DNA of 64,000 nucleotides from Bacteroidota bacterium (GCA_023458415.1 JAEWZO010000026.1:1-64000), one strand, 5' to 3'; numbered from the stretch's first letter, positions 16,081-25,512 are shown. A program made the numbers and translations. The notes: a model not told the origin generated them from the sequence alone.

Positions 16081-17041
16081 AAATTTTATTTTTCATTTCC
16101 TGATATTCGTCGGCGAGTTGGCTCATATGAGTTATTCCGCCGCCGCTCTTAAAATACAGTTTTCCGTTTTGTTTTTCAATAAACCGAATCATCACGCAGG
16201 AATCCAGATTTTCACCATCAAACCAGCCGCCAACTCCGGTGTAGAAACCACGTTCGTAGTTTTCAGCCTCTAAACAAATCTCCAGCGTTTTTGGTTTTGG
16301 TGCTCCTAAAATTGATCCTGCAGGAAGCAATGTTTTCATAATGCTGCCAATTTTCCCGATGTATTCCGGTTTTAATGTTCCGGAAATTTCGGAACTCATC
16401 GCATACAGATTTTTCTGTTTGGTTTTGATGTGGTCGATGCGCTGAAATTCATCCAACTGAACATCGTCTGAGACCATGCTCAAATCGTTTCGGAGCAAAT
16501 CCACCACAGTGTAATGTTCTGCCTTTTCCTTAACATCATTTTTCAGCTTTTCTATTGCATTTTCTTCTGCGGCATCAATGGTTCCTTTCATAGGATGTGT
16601 GAAAATCCGACCGTTCTTAATTTCTACAAAAGTCTCCGGCGAAAAACAGACAAATTTGTCTCTCCACAGAATTTTGTATTTGGCTTTCGAAATATAAAAA
16701 ATTTCTTCGAGGGACAGATTGGTTTCTATTTCGGTTTTTCGGGTGTAATTGGCAAGGTAAGAATTCCCAAGGCGAAGGTTTTTCTGCACTAAATCGAATC
16801 CTTTCCGGTAGATTTCCCTACTTTCAGGAAAGGTTTTGAATAGGAAATACTTAACTGAGGCTTGTTCTTTAGATTCGGTTTTAAAACTTTGAAAATCAAT
16901 CTTTAAACCTGATTTTTCAAGTTCTGAAGTTTTGAAGATTTCAACATTGTTCATCAGAAAATCAATCATAAAAAAGAACGGAACTTTCTTTTGGGAAAGT
17001 TGGTCCATTTGATCAAAACCCGAATGAATTTTATTGTGCAT
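16064..17041 (-). CDS. pabB: Aminodeoxychorismate synthase component I
   Basis: A chorismate-binding enzyme that, with a glutamine amidotransferase partner, makes 4-amino-4-deoxychorismate. The 325-residue protein contains only the catalytic core: RIFTHPMKGTID, VDLLRNDLSMV, LLPAGSILGAPKPKTLEI and GFYTGVGGWFDG, all typical of the anthranilate/PABA synthase I family. The N-terminal regulatory part is short. No amidotransferase (pabA/trpG) is adjacent; it must be encoded elsewhere. The 3' end overlaps the class IV aminotransferase gene. Confidence 0.93.
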   Translation of the reverse strand: MHNKIHSGFDQMDQLSQKKVPFFFMIDFLMNNVEIFKTSELEKSGLKIDFQSFKTESKEQASVKYFLFKTFPESREIYRKGFDLVQKNLRLGNSYLANYTRKTEIETNLSLEEIFYISKAKYKILWRDKFVCFSPETFVEIKNGRIFTHPMKGTIDAAEENAIEKLKNDVKEKAEHYTVVDLLRNDLSMVSDDVQLDEFQRIDHIKTKQKNLYAMSSEISGTLKPEYIGKIGSIMKTLLPAGSILGAPKPKTLEICLEAENYERGFYTGVGGWFDGENLDSCVMIRFIEKQNGKLYFKSGGGITHMSQLADEYQEMKNKIYVPVY

Positions 17042-17095
17042 AGCTGCAAAAATATGTTTTTTCTTCAGGTTAAAAACCGTTTTGTTAATTAACCT

Positions 17096-17103
17096 TACTT
17101 TTG
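17096..17103 (+). promoter_or_regulatory. -7 box 15 nt before the 17119 start
   Basis: TACTTTTG fits TAnnTTTG and ends exactly 15 nt before the ATG at 17119, implying a leader of about 7-10 nt and excluding the in-frame TTG at 17101 as a start. Confidence 0.6.
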
Positions 17104-17118
17104 CAGAAATTTTTTTTG

Positions 17119-17838
17119 ATGCAACAGGATTATCCGCAAAAACAGGGAATTGAAACAGTAATGCGCACCGCTTTTCAGTATTGGAGCCGAACTTTGAAGT
17201 TTCAGCTGGTTTTTACTATGCTGTTTTTCTCGGTTTTGTTTTCGGTATATGTTTACTTTGCGGCCAAGTACGGATTAATCGATCAGTTTCGTGAGGCTTC
17301 AGGATTGATTTCTGATATGGAGGCGTACAACGAACATATTAAGAAAATTTCGCAGACTCCCGAATGGATAAATCTGAGTTTGATTTTGATGGGAACGCTG
17401 GTTTTTCTTTATCCACTGAATCTTGGTTTCTACAAAGTTTACCGTAAAATAGATTTGAAAGAAGAAGTTACTTTAACCGATCTTTTTTCAGGTTATAATG
17501 GACTTAACTTTCTGAAATACACCAGTTTTTATCTTTTTTGGTTCATCATTTTCTCGTACACTTCAGGTACAGTAATTTTAGGTTTGGTTTGGGTATTCGT
17601 TACGTTGTTTTGCGGTCCACTGATGTTTTTTATGGATCTTCGTTTTTTCGAGACTTTTCAGCTGAACTTCAAAGTTCTGAAAGTACATTTCATGGAGGTT
17701 TTCATCTGCATTATTGCCGCGTTTTTGTTTAAGTTTGCCGGTTTGCTGCTTTTCGGTTTCGGAATTTTACTGACCTTTCCTTTTGTAAATGCAATGATTT
17801 ATACGCTGTATCAAAAATATTACAGAGAGATGAATTAA
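17119..17838 (+). CDS. Multi-pass membrane protein, function unknown
   Basis: A 239-residue protein with about five or six hydrophobic segments (near 30-55, 92-115, 140-170, 190-225). No catalytic motif seen. It is followed 60 bp later by a second protein of the same general layout (an amphipathic N-terminal helix, then paired membrane helices and a C-terminal YxxY-type end), so the two look like distant paralogues. The start codon is set by the promoter 15 nt upstream. Confidence 0.65.
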   Translation: MQQDYPQKQGIETVMRTAFQYWSRTLKFQLVFTMLFFSVLFSVYVYFAAKYGLIDQFREASGLISDMEAYNEHIKKISQTPEWINLSLILMGTLVFLYPLNLGFYKVYRKIDLKEEVTLTDLFSGYNGLNFLKYTSFYLFWFIIFSYTSGTVILGLVWVFVTLFCGPLMFFMDLRFFETFQLNFKVLKVHFMEVFICIIAAFLFKFAGLLLFGFGILLTFPFVNAMIYTLYQKYYREMN

Positions 17839-17875
17839 TTTTTGTTTACGCTGAAGATTTTTCATTGGGAAATTC

Positions 17876-17883
17876 TATATTTG
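17876..17883 (+). promoter_or_regulatory. -7 box 15 nt before the 17899 start
   Basis: TATATTTG matches TAnnTTTG and ends exactly 15 nt before the ATG at 17899. This shows the in-frame codons from 17842 are not translated from this transcript. Confidence 0.6.
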
Positions 17884-17898
17884 ATAAAAATAAAAATT

Positions 17899-18636
17899 AT
17901 GGAAAATTTCAATGAATTCGATCAGCCACAAGTCCCGGAAAAAAATACCGGCGATATTATCTCGCACGCCTTCAACCTTTTTAAAGGAGTGTTTTTGTAT
18001 GGTACAATAATTATGGTGCTTTACTCCATTGCGTCATTTGCAGTACAATATTTAAGCGGGTTCGATTCTAATGCTTTTAATGAGGAGATTATGGCAGCAG
18101 ACGGCGATTTTTCTCAGATAGATATGCAGAGTTTTCCAGGTTTTACAACCTACATGCTGCTTTCGATGCTGCTTGCTTTTTTACTTGCGCCAATGTATGT
18201 GGGATTTCTGTATGTAGTTGATAAATACAATAAAAATCAGCGGTTTTCTTTCAGTGATCTTTTTTACGGTTTCAAACATAATTTGGTCAACACCATCATT
18301 TACTCTTTTATTTCCAGCATTATCATGGGAATTGCAATGATTGCGTGTGTTATTCCGGTTTTCTTTGTTGCGCCGCTTCTGCTGCTTGGTTATCCGATAC
18401 TGACTTTTGAAAATGCATCGGCTACTACAGCGTTGAGCAAATCATTTAATATTGCAAAAGAAAATTACGGTACTTTCCTTGGAGTTGCAATTCTTGCTAT
18501 TCTGATCAGTATGGCCGGAATTGTTCTTTGCGGTATCGGTGTTCTGTTAACGGCGATGTTTTACATAGTGGCAATTTATTCTCTTTATGTTGCCTTTGTT
18601 GGTGTGCCACGGAATATTGTTTTTTCCGGAAGGTAA
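17899..18636 (+). CDS. Multi-pass membrane protein, function unknown (paralogue of the preceding gene)
   Basis: A 245-residue protein with an N-terminal soluble stretch (ENFNEFDQPQVPEKNTGDII), then about six membrane helices and a glycine-rich last third (SMAGIVLCGIGVLLTAMF). The arrangement resembles the glycerophosphoryl diester phosphodiesterase membrane-domain group of uncharacterised proteins, but I cannot assign a function. It has its own promoter, so it is not strictly co-transcribed with the gene at 17119. Confidence 0.65.
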   Translation: MENFNEFDQPQVPEKNTGDIISHAFNLFKGVFLYGTIIMVLYSIASFAVQYLSGFDSNAFNEEIMAADGDFSQIDMQSFPGFTTYMLLSMLLAFLLAPMYVGFLYVVDKYNKNQRFSFSDLFYGFKHNLVNTIIYSFISSIIMGIAMIACVIPVFFVAPLLLLGYPILTFENASATTALSKSFNIAKENYGTFLGVAILAILISMAGIVLCGIGVLLTAMFYIVAIYSLYVAFVGVPRNIVFSGR

Positions 18637-18666
18637 TTATGTAAAATTTTGTAAACATTTAATATG

Positions 18667-18674
18667 TACATTTG
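18667..18674 (+). promoter_or_regulatory. -7 box upstream of the AI-2E-family gene
   Basis: TACATTTG fits TAnnTTTG with TTTG at 18648-18651 (15 bp spacing, a little short), 42 bases before the ATG at 18717. Confidence 0.5.
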
Positions 18675-18716
18675 GAAGCAGCGGAAAAATCCGTTGCTTT
18701 CTTAATTTCACTAACA

Positions 18717-19799
18717 ATGCCGAACAGAAAACATCAGATTTCAGAGGTTAAAATAAAGCAGATTTCTTTGCTGTTGCTTGTCGTAGGAATGGCCGCACTG
18801 ATTATTTTTAATCTTGCAATGTTCATCCCGTCAGTTTTGGGAGCCATAACACTGTACATCATTACCAGAAAGTACAATCTTTATCTGCAGGAAGATAGAA
18901 AATGGCAACCTTGGGCAGCCGCGTCGGTCATTATTGTCGGGACACTTCTTGTTCTTATTCTTCCGGTGTATTTTATTGCTGATTTGCTGGTTGAGAAACT
19001 TGGAAATGCAGAAGCTTACATGGCGAGGTTTAATGTTTTTATTGATAGAATTCATGATTTTGTGTACAGTAAAGTCAAAATTGATTTGCTGAATGAAGAA
19101 AATATGACCAAACTGAAAGATCAGGCCGGAAAATTTTCAACGGGTGCAGTTACAACAACGTTCAACACGCTTACCGTTTTGCTTTCAATGTATTTTATGT
19201 TGTATTTCATGCTGGAAAAGCCAAGACTTTTTGAACGTTTGGTTCGAAGTTCCGCACCGCTTAAGAAATCCAATGTTACTCTTCTTGGTGAAAAAATCCG
19301 TAAAATGGTGATAGCCAACGCAATCGGGATTCCTGTGGTTGCCATCGGGCAGGGAATTGTTGCACTGATCGGCTATTTTATTTTCGGTGCTCCGAGTCCG
19401 ATTCTACTTTTCGCTTTAACCGCAGTAGCTTCCATGATTCCGATTGTAGGAGCCGCACTTATTTACGTTCCGGTTTGTATCTTTATGATTGCGGAAGGAA
19501 ATACCGGAGCAGGTTTAGGTTTAGCAGTTTATTGTCTTATTGTTGTGGGACTTACAGATAATCTTTTGCGGTTTACGCTCCTGAAAAGGCTAGAAAATAT
19601 TCATCCGCTCAATACCGTTTTTGGGATTATTATGGGAATGAATGTGTTCGGTTTTATGGGATTGATTTTCGGTCCGATCCTGATTTCCATCACCGTTCTG
19701 ATGATTCAGGTTTACCGTGATGAATTCTCCGATGATGAAAACGAAATCATCATGCCCGAACCGAAAGAAATCGAGAAAAAAATTGATCTTTCAATTTGA
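18717..19799 (+). CDS. AI-2E-family transporter
   Basis: A 360-residue inner-membrane protein of the AI-2E/TqsA exporter family. It has the usual two N-terminal helices, a soluble loop (about 90-145), then a cluster of helices that includes the glycine/proline-rich segment ASMIPIVGAALIYVPV and the terminal FGFMGLIFGPILISI, both conserved in the family. Substrate unknown; some members export autoinducer-2 and others act as Na+/H+ antiporters. The start at 18717 follows the promoter; the in-frame codons upstream overlap the box. Confidence 0.87.
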   Translation: MPNRKHQISEVKIKQISLLLLVVGMAALIIFNLAMFIPSVLGAITLYIITRKYNLYLQEDRKWQPWAAASVIIVGTLLVLILPVYFIADLLVEKLGNAEAYMARFNVFIDRIHDFVYSKVKIDLLNEENMTKLKDQAGKFSTGAVTTTFNTLTVLLSMYFMLYFMLEKPRLFERLVRSSAPLKKSNVTLLGEKIRKMVIANAIGIPVVAIGQGIVALIGYFIFGAPSPILLFALTAVASMIPIVGAALIYVPVCIFMIAEGNTGAGLGLAVYCLIVVGLTDNLLRFTLLKRLENIHPLNTVFGIIMGMNVFGFMGLIFGPILISITVLMIQVYRDEFSDDENEIIMPEPKEIEKKIDLSI

Positions 19800-19802
19800 T
19801 GT

Positions 19803-20048
19803 ATGAGCGGTATTAATTCTGAAATTCTGAAAGAAATTTGCATCCAAAAAATGCCGTTTGGGAAATACAAAGGTGTTATTCTGGCTGATTTGCCCATAAG
19901 TTATCTCGAATGGTTTTACCGAAAAGGAATGCCGCCCGGAAAATTGGGTATGCAACTTTCCACCGTTTACGAAATAAAGCTGGACGGCTTGTCCGATTTA
20001 TTGGTGCCGATTAAAAATTCGTTAAAAAACCGGGAGCAGAATTTGTAA
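19803..20048 (+). CDS. DUF3820-family protein
   Basis: An 81-residue protein with the family core MPFGKYKGVILADLPISYL followed by WFYRKGMPPGKLG. DUF3820 members resemble the small domain often attached to exonucleases and helicases (quorum-sensing-regulator-like in some annotations); no activity is established. It starts 3 bp after the transporter gene, so it is likely co-transcribed. Confidence 0.85.
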   Translation: MSGINSEILKEICIQKMPFGKYKGVILADLPISYLEWFYRKGMPPGKLGMQLSTVYEIKLDGLSDLLVPIKNSLKNREQNL

Positions 20049-20051
20049 AAA

Positions 20052-21719
20052 TTACGCTCTCAGATAATCGAAATATTTTTTCAGCACTTCAGAATTTTCA
20101 ATTTCCATTGTGCAGATTTCCAGAAGTTTAGGTTTTGTATCTGGCTTGAAGAAATTATCCAGCACACGAGAAAGTGTATCTTCATCATCAACCTTTGTAT
20201 AACTGAATCCGAAATTTTTCGCTAAAAGTTCCGCGCTTCTCTGATGCTTGGTTTGAATAAATTCTTCCAGCGCATTCGTTTTGTTAGGTCCCGGAATAAT
20301 CTTGAAAATGTCTCCACCACCGTTATTGAAAACGATAATCCGTGTATAAGGCGGGATGTAATTGTTCCACAGTCCGTTGATGTCGTAGAAAAAACCAAGT
20401 TCGCCGGTTACAAGAACTGTCTGGTTTGGACTTTTCATCGCGTATCCCATCGCGGTTGATGTGGCGCCGTCGATTCCGCTGGTTCCCCGGTTACAGTACA
20501 CTCTGTGTTTTGAAAAATCGAAAAGTTGCGTATAACGAATTGCCGAACTGTTGCTTACGTGAAGGTTAATGTTTTCCGGAAGTTTATGAGATAAAATTTC
20601 AAAAACTTTAAAATCCGAAAACGGTGCGGAAACACAGTATTCATCATGTTTTACGTCGCGTTTTCCGCGCAGCGAATCCCAAAGATTATAATAAGGATTC
20701 GGTTCCAGTTTAATCTGTTTAAGGAGTTTTCCAAAAAAAGTTTCAGCTGAAGTGGCAACTTTTTCCGTCAATGAGAAAAAAGTATCCGGATGCCAAACTT
20801 CATCGATGTGCCAATGGTTTTTTGGATGCGCTTTGCGCAAAAACTGCTTTATTTTTTTTGAAACAACGTTCTGTCCAACTGTAATCAGTAAATCGGGAGC
20901 AAAAGTTCGGTAATCTTCATCCGAAAAATTGAACACGTAGCGGTCGATATGGCTGAAGAATTTTTCATTATTCAGGTTCGAGTTGGCCTCTGTAAGTACC
21001 ACCGCGCTGTGGTTTTTTACAATCTGAGACAGTTGCATTTCCAGTTCTTCGCTGTAGTCTCTGGTTCCACATAGAATCAGGATTCTTTTGGAAAGATTCC
21101 ACTCCGCAATCATCTGCGACGGAATATCGTATTTTTTCTTTTGAATGGTTTTTTCAACGCTTGGAAAAGTCGGAATTTCCGTAACCAAATCATACAGCGG
21201 TTCGGTTAATGGAATGTTTATGTGAACCGGACCTTGTTTTTCAATACAAAGTTCAATCGCTTTTTTCACAGTCTCAAAGTTGTAATCTTCTGCTCCGTCT
21301 TTATCATCTTCCTGAAGCTGGAAATCTCCGTAAGAGTGTTTCTGAAAAACTTCATGTTGGCGAATCGTTTGTCCGTCGAAAATATCAACAAAATCTGTCG
21401 GTCGGTCTGCAGTAAGAATCAGCAAAGGAACATTTTGGTAAAAAGCTTCGGCGATGGCTGGATAATAATTTACCGATGCAGAACCGCTTGTGCAGCTTAG
21501 CGCAACCGGCATTTTTTCGCTTTTTGCCATACCCAGACCAACAAAACCGGCGCTTCTTTCGTCCACAATACTGTAACAGTTAAATTCTTCGGTTTCAGAA
21601 AAATGGATGGACATCGGAGCGTTTCGGGATCCCGGAGAAATAACAATATTTTTAATTCCGTATTCTTTCAGCAGATGCGCAAGAATCTGGATGCTTCTTT
21701 TGGACGAAAACTGTTTCAT
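20052..21719 (-). CDS. menD: 2-succinyl-5-enolpyruvyl-6-hydroxy-3-cyclohexene-1-carboxylate synthase
   Basis: A thiamine-diphosphate enzyme that joins isochorismate and 2-oxoglutarate in menaquinone synthesis. The 555-residue protein has SPGSRNAPMSIHF near 33-45, SCTSGSASVNYYPAIAEAFY (contact to the cofactor partner subunit) and the TPP-binding GTSGIDGATSTAMGYAM and FNNGGGDIF segments in the C-terminal third. The ATG at 21719 is preferred over the one at 21737: a minus-strand -7 box (21725-21732) lies between them. Other men genes are not in the window. Confidence 0.95.
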   Translation of the reverse strand: MKQFSSKRSIQILAHLLKEYGIKNIVISPGSRNAPMSIHFSETEEFNCYSIVDERSAGFVGLGMAKSEKMPVALSCTSGSASVNYYPAIAEAFYQNVPLLILTADRPTDFVDIFDGQTIRQHEVFQKHSYGDFQLQEDDKDGAEDYNFETVKKAIELCIEKQGPVHINIPLTEPLYDLVTEIPTFPSVEKTIQKKKYDIPSQMIAEWNLSKRILILCGTRDYSEELEMQLSQIVKNHSAVVLTEANSNLNNEKFFSHIDRYVFNFSDEDYRTFAPDLLITVGQNVVSKKIKQFLRKAHPKNHWHIDEVWHPDTFFSLTEKVATSAETFFGKLLKQIKLEPNPYYNLWDSLRGKRDVKHDEYCVSAPFSDFKVFEILSHKLPENINLHVSNSSAIRYTQLFDFSKHRVYCNRGTSGIDGATSTAMGYAMKSPNQTVLVTGELGFFYDINGLWNNYIPPYTRIIVFNNGGGDIFKIIPGPNKTNALEEFIQTKHQRSAELLAKNFGFSYTKVDDEDTLSRVLDNFFKPDTKPKLLEICTMEIENSEVLKKYFDYLRA

Positions 21720-21724
21720 GTTTG

Positions 21725-21732
21725 CAAATTTA
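21725..21732 (-). promoter_or_regulatory. -7 box abutting menD
   Basis: The minus strand reads TAAATTTG, only 5 nt before the menD ATG. If used, the transcript would be essentially leaderless. Confidence 0.45.
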
Positions 21733-21826
21733 GGCAATCCGCATTACTTTCGGAACCAATCTTCACGGTAATTAATCATCTTTTGAACGTGCCTGAAAAG
21801 TTTCGAAAAAATTACCATAAAAATCC

Positions 21827-21834
21827 TACATTTG
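21827..21834 (+). promoter_or_regulatory. -7 box of the 2OG-Fe(II) oxygenase gene
   Basis: TACATTTG matches TAnnTTTG, 20 nt before the ATG at 21855, in the region divergent from menD. Confidence 0.55.
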
Positions 21835-21854
21835 CTTCGTTATAAAAAACTTAC

Positions 21855-22805
21855 ATGACAAAAATTCCTAGTGTAGATCTGCGTGATTTCCTGTCGGACG
21901 ATCCGGCACGCAAACAGAAATTTGTAAATGAAATCGGAAAAGCTTACGAAGAAATTGGTTTTGTTGCTTTGAAAGGCCATTTTTTGGACACTGAACTTAC
22001 AGAAAATTTGTACAAAGAAGTGAAAAACTTCTTCGACATGCCGGAAGACGCCAAAAAGAAATACGAAATCGAGGGAATCGGCGGACAGAGAGGATATGTG
22101 GGATTCGGAAAAGAAACCGCAAAAGGTTTCAAGAAAGCCGACCTGAAAGAATTCTGGCATTTTGGCCAGTACCTGGATGAAGGTTCCAAATACGCTTCGG
22201 AATACCCTGCAAATGTTGAGGTTAGCGAAAATCCGGCTTTTAACGAAGTAGGAAAACAGACCTTCAAAAAACTGGAGGAAACAGGAAAGTATGTGTTGAG
22301 AGCTTTGGCTTTGTATCTTGGTTTGGATGAATTTTATTTTGACAAATACATCTCCGAAGGAAACTCCATTTTAAGAGCGCTTCATTATCCGCCGATTACG
22401 GAAGAACCGGATGATGCAGTTCGTGCAGCGGCTCATGGCGACATCAATTTAATTACACTTTTGATGGGCGCTCACGGAAAAGGACTTCAGGTGCAGAACC
22501 ATAAAGGAGAATGGATTGATGCCATTGCGCAACCGGACGAACTGATGATTAATGTTGGAGATATGCTTTCAAGACACACCAATAACATACTGAAATCTAC
22601 CATTCACCGCGTGGTAAATCCGGAGCGTGAACTTTGGGGAACTTCGCGTTATTCCATTCCGTTTTTTATGCATCCGGTAAGCGAAATGCCGCTTAATGCT
22701 TTAGAAGGAACGTATGATGAAAACAACCCGAAATTGTATCCGGATGCAACTGCCGGAGAATTTCTTCGTGAAAGACTGATTGAACTTGGGCTTATTAAAG
22801 CGTAA
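21855..22805 (+). CDS. Isopenicillin-N-synthase-like 2-oxoglutarate/Fe(II) oxygenase
   Basis: A 316-residue double-stranded beta-helix oxygenase. The N-terminal DIOX_N part (about 5-110) includes EIGFVALKGH and GYVGFGKE. The catalytic core shows the Fe(II) triad H194-x-D196 (AAHGDINLITLL) and H251 (STIHRVVNP), plus the 2-oxoglutarate-binding R265 in RYSIPFF. Substrate unknown: the architecture is that of the broad IPNS-like superfamily, and no biosynthetic partners are adjacent. The gene is monocistronic with a terminator downstream. Confidence 0.88.
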   Translation: MTKIPSVDLRDFLSDDPARKQKFVNEIGKAYEEIGFVALKGHFLDTELTENLYKEVKNFFDMPEDAKKKYEIEGIGGQRGYVGFGKETAKGFKKADLKEFWHFGQYLDEGSKYASEYPANVEVSENPAFNEVGKQTFKKLEETGKYVLRALALYLGLDEFYFDKYISEGNSILRALHYPPITEEPDDAVRAAAHGDINLITLLMGAHGKGLQVQNHKGEWIDAIAQPDELMINVGDMLSRHTNNILKSTIHRVVNPERELWGTSRYSIPFFMHPVSEMPLNALEGTYDENNPKLYPDATAGEFLRERLIELGLIKA

Positions 22806-22826
22806 AAACATTTCAGATTGAATAGT

Positions 22827-22852
22827 AAGCGGACTTCAGTTCGCTTTTTTTT
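22827..22852 (+). terminator. Terminator after the oxygenase gene
   Basis: AAGCGGAC (22827-22834) pairs with GTTCGCTT with one G-T wobble, then seven or more T. It lies directly before the convergent radical SAM gene end. Confidence 0.75.
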
Positions 22853-22853
22853 G

Positions 22854-23897
22854 TCAGAATAATCTAAGCTGCTGCTCTTTCGCACCGGTAAAATGTTCGG
22901 TTGACAGTGATTTGATGATTTTTCCCTCGAAATATTTTCGCTTTCCCAACCGGAATGTATTGTGAATCATTTCAGCAATATTTCCCTCGCCTTTATAGCG
23001 TTCAAAATATCTTTTGTCGCCAAGATTTCCGCCGCGCATCGAACGGATGAGATTCAGAACTTTCTGAGATTTGTCCGGATAATTCGCGTTCAGCCAGTGT
23101 ACAAAAACCGGCTCTACCGTGTCATTAAGCCGGATCAGAACATGATGGGCAGATTTTGCGCCCGCTTCCGAAACTGATTTCAGGATGTGAAGACTTTCAT
23201 CACTGGTTAAACCGGGAATTACCGGAGCCACCATCACATTTACCGGAATTCCGTTTTCAGAAAGAACTTCAATGGCTTTCAGCTTGTTTTTTGCTGAGGA
23301 AGTTCGCGGTTCCATCTTTCTGCGCAGTTCTTCATTCAGAGTCGGAATACTCAAATTAACAGTAATCAGATTTTTGTCAGCCAGTGATTTCAGAAGATCA
23401 AGATCGCGCAGAACCAGAGCGTTTTTAGTGATAATTCCAACAGGATGACGGTAATCCAGAAAAACCTGAAGAATTTTTCTTGTGATTTGCATTTGTCTTT
23501 CAATCGGTTGATAAGGATCGGTATTTCCGGACAGAACAATGGTTTTCGGAATGTAACCTCTTTTCCTGAAGAATTTTTCAAGAAGTTCGGGTGCGTTTTT
23601 CTTTACCATAATTTTTCGCTCGAAATCGATTCCGGCCGAAAAGCCCCAATATTCGTGGGTGGGACGCGCAAAACAGTAAGAACATCCGTGTTCGCAACCT
23701 TGGTAAGGATTCATCGAATATTCCATCGAAAGATCCGGACTTCTCACGGGATTAACGATGGTTTTCGGAAAAACTTCGGTGACTGTCGTTTTCTGAATTT
23801 CGAAATCTTCATCATCGGGCTCAAAAGTATAACGGTCGAAACGGTTATTGACATTTCGCTGCGCTCCCTGACCTTTGATGTTGATTTTCTGAACCAT
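22854..23897 (-). CDS. PA0069-family radical SAM protein
   Basis: A 347-residue radical SAM enzyme of the PA0069/SplB-like group. The iron-sulphur cysteines C68, C72 and C75 lie in GCEHGCSYCFARPTHEYWGF. The following segment (FERKIMVKKNAPELLEKFF, then VLSGNTDPYQPIE) and the repeated LITVNLSIPTL and VAPVIPGLT stretches are typical of the group. Function is not established; SplB relatives repair spore photoproduct, but this family is of unknown role. It is monocistronic. Confidence 0.9.
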   Translation of the reverse strand: MVQKINIKGQGAQRNVNNRFDRYTFEPDDEDFEIQKTTVTEVFPKTIVNPVRSPDLSMEYSMNPYQGCEHGCSYCFARPTHEYWGFSAGIDFERKIMVKKNAPELLEKFFRKRGYIPKTIVLSGNTDPYQPIERQMQITRKILQVFLDYRHPVGIITKNALVLRDLDLLKSLADKNLITVNLSIPTLNEELRRKMEPRTSSAKNKLKAIEVLSENGIPVNVMVAPVIPGLTSDESLHILKSVSEAGAKSAHHVLIRLNDTVEPVFVHWLNANYPDKSQKVLNLIRSMRGGNLGDKRYFERYKGEGNIAEMIHNTFRLGKRKYFEGKIIKSLSTEHFTGAKEQQLRLF

Positions 23898-24028
23898 ATT
23901 CTGTGGTAAAATTACATGCTGATTTTTTCATCAGCGATTTTTAATTGCTACTTATTCTATCAAATTTCGTTGCCCAAAATCTGTAACAAATTAGGTAACC
24001 TGCAAACTAATGAATAAAAGACCGAAGT

Positions 24029-25498
24029 ATGTACCTGAAATTATTGCAGTTAGAAATTAAACAGTTTTTCCGGAGTCCACAGTTTGGCAGCAACCTCGCA
24101 ATGAGGATTTTAGCCATCTTCGGAATTGCCTATTTTGCCTTGGTTTTGGCCGGTTTACCGTTTCTGCTTTACTTTTATGCGACGGACAAAATGCAGACTG
24201 ATCCTCTCAGACTTTTCTGCCGATTTTTTATCTACTATTGGGCGATCGATTTGGTGATCCGTTATTTTATGCAACAAATGCCAACGCAGAATATTAAGCC
24301 TTTTCTCACCCTCAACATCACAAAAGATACGCTTGTAAAATATACCATTTTGAAAACTTTTACGCACTTTTTCAATTGGGGAAATCTGCTTTTTTTGTTG
24401 CCTTTTGCCGGTCTGCTTATTTTCCACGGTGATTTTTCTGCAATTAAAGTGATTATGTTTACGGTGGCCATTCTGTTGGTTTTCTATTTCAATAATTTTC
24501 TGAACATTCTGCTGAATAATAAGAACACAGTTCTTTTCACAGTTGCAGGAAGTATGATTGCATTAGCTGTGATGGATTTTTATGGAATAATTCCTTTGCG
24601 TGATTATTCTGAACAGTTTTTCTATTCTTTTTATGAAATTCCGGGATTGTTTTTAGTTCCGCTATTAGTAACAGTAGCATTGGCTTATTTCTGTTATCGA
24701 AACATTTACCGCAATTTTTATCTGGACAAAGGTCTGGAGCTTCAGGCAGCAGTTGGTAAAACAGAAAATATTGAATTCCTGAACAGATTTGGCGTCACCG
24801 GAACTTTTCTAAACAACGATATTCGTCTGCTGAAAAGAAGCAAAGCGGCAAAAAGCGCACTTTTAACCTCATTCCTGTTTCTGTTTTATGGTTTGATATT
24901 CTTCACCGGTTCTGAGCAGCCGGACTTTATGAAACTGTTCTCCGGAATTTTTGTAACGGGCGGATTTATGGTGATGTTCGGACAGAGAGTTCCTGCGTGG
25001 GACAGTTCCTATTATCCGCTGATGCTTACTCAGAATGTACCTTATAAAAAATATCTGCAGGCAAAATGGTCGCTGATCATTATTTCCATTTTAATTTCGA
25101 TGCTGCTTGCAACAGGATATCTTTACTTTGGTTGGGATGTTTATTTGACGATTTTGGCAGGCGGACTCTATAATCTTGGGGTGAATTCTTACCTGATGCT
25201 TTTAGCCGGAGCCTATAATAAATCTCCAATCGATTTAAATTCTGCGACTAAAGCGATGAGCGGCGGTAAAAACAGTTTCAACATGAAGATTATTCTTCTG
25301 ATGATTCCGCAGATGGTTTTACCGATGGTAGTTTTTGCGGTGATGAAACATTTCTTCGGAATGTACGCTGCAGTGGCGAGTTTGGCTTTTCTCGGTGTAG
25401 TAGGAATTTTATTCCGCGACCGCATTTTCAATTTAATTGTAAAACTTTACCGTTCCGAGAAGTATTCAGCGTTGGAAGCATTTAAAAAAGGAGATTAA
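24029..25498 (+). CDS. DUF5687 membrane protein (ABC-type exporter permease)
   Basis: A 489-residue membrane protein with about twelve hydrophobic segments, no nucleotide-binding domain and a short cytoplasmic N-terminus (YLKLLQLEIKQFFRS). It belongs to the Bacteroidetes DUF5687 family, which occurs with an ABC ATPase. The partner ATPase gene starts 15 bp downstream. Substrate unknown. Confidence 0.85.
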   Translation: MYLKLLQLEIKQFFRSPQFGSNLAMRILAIFGIAYFALVLAGLPFLLYFYATDKMQTDPLRLFCRFFIYYWAIDLVIRYFMQQMPTQNIKPFLTLNITKDTLVKYTILKTFTHFFNWGNLLFLLPFAGLLIFHGDFSAIKVIMFTVAILLVFYFNNFLNILLNNKNTVLFTVAGSMIALAVMDFYGIIPLRDYSEQFFYSFYEIPGLFLVPLLVTVALAYFCYRNIYRNFYLDKGLELQAAVGKTENIEFLNRFGVTGTFLNNDIRLLKRSKAAKSALLTSFLFLFYGLIFFTGSEQPDFMKLFSGIFVTGGFMVMFGQRVPAWDSSYYPLMLTQNVPYKKYLQAKWSLIIISILISMLLATGYLYFGWDVYLTILAGGLYNLGVNSYLMLLAGAYNKSPIDLNSATKAMSGGKNSFNMKIILLMIPQMVLPMVVFAVMKHFFGMYAAVASLAFLGVVGILFRDRIFNLIVKLYRSEKYSALEAFKKGD

Positions 25499-25512
25499 AA
25501 AAAATCAAAACG

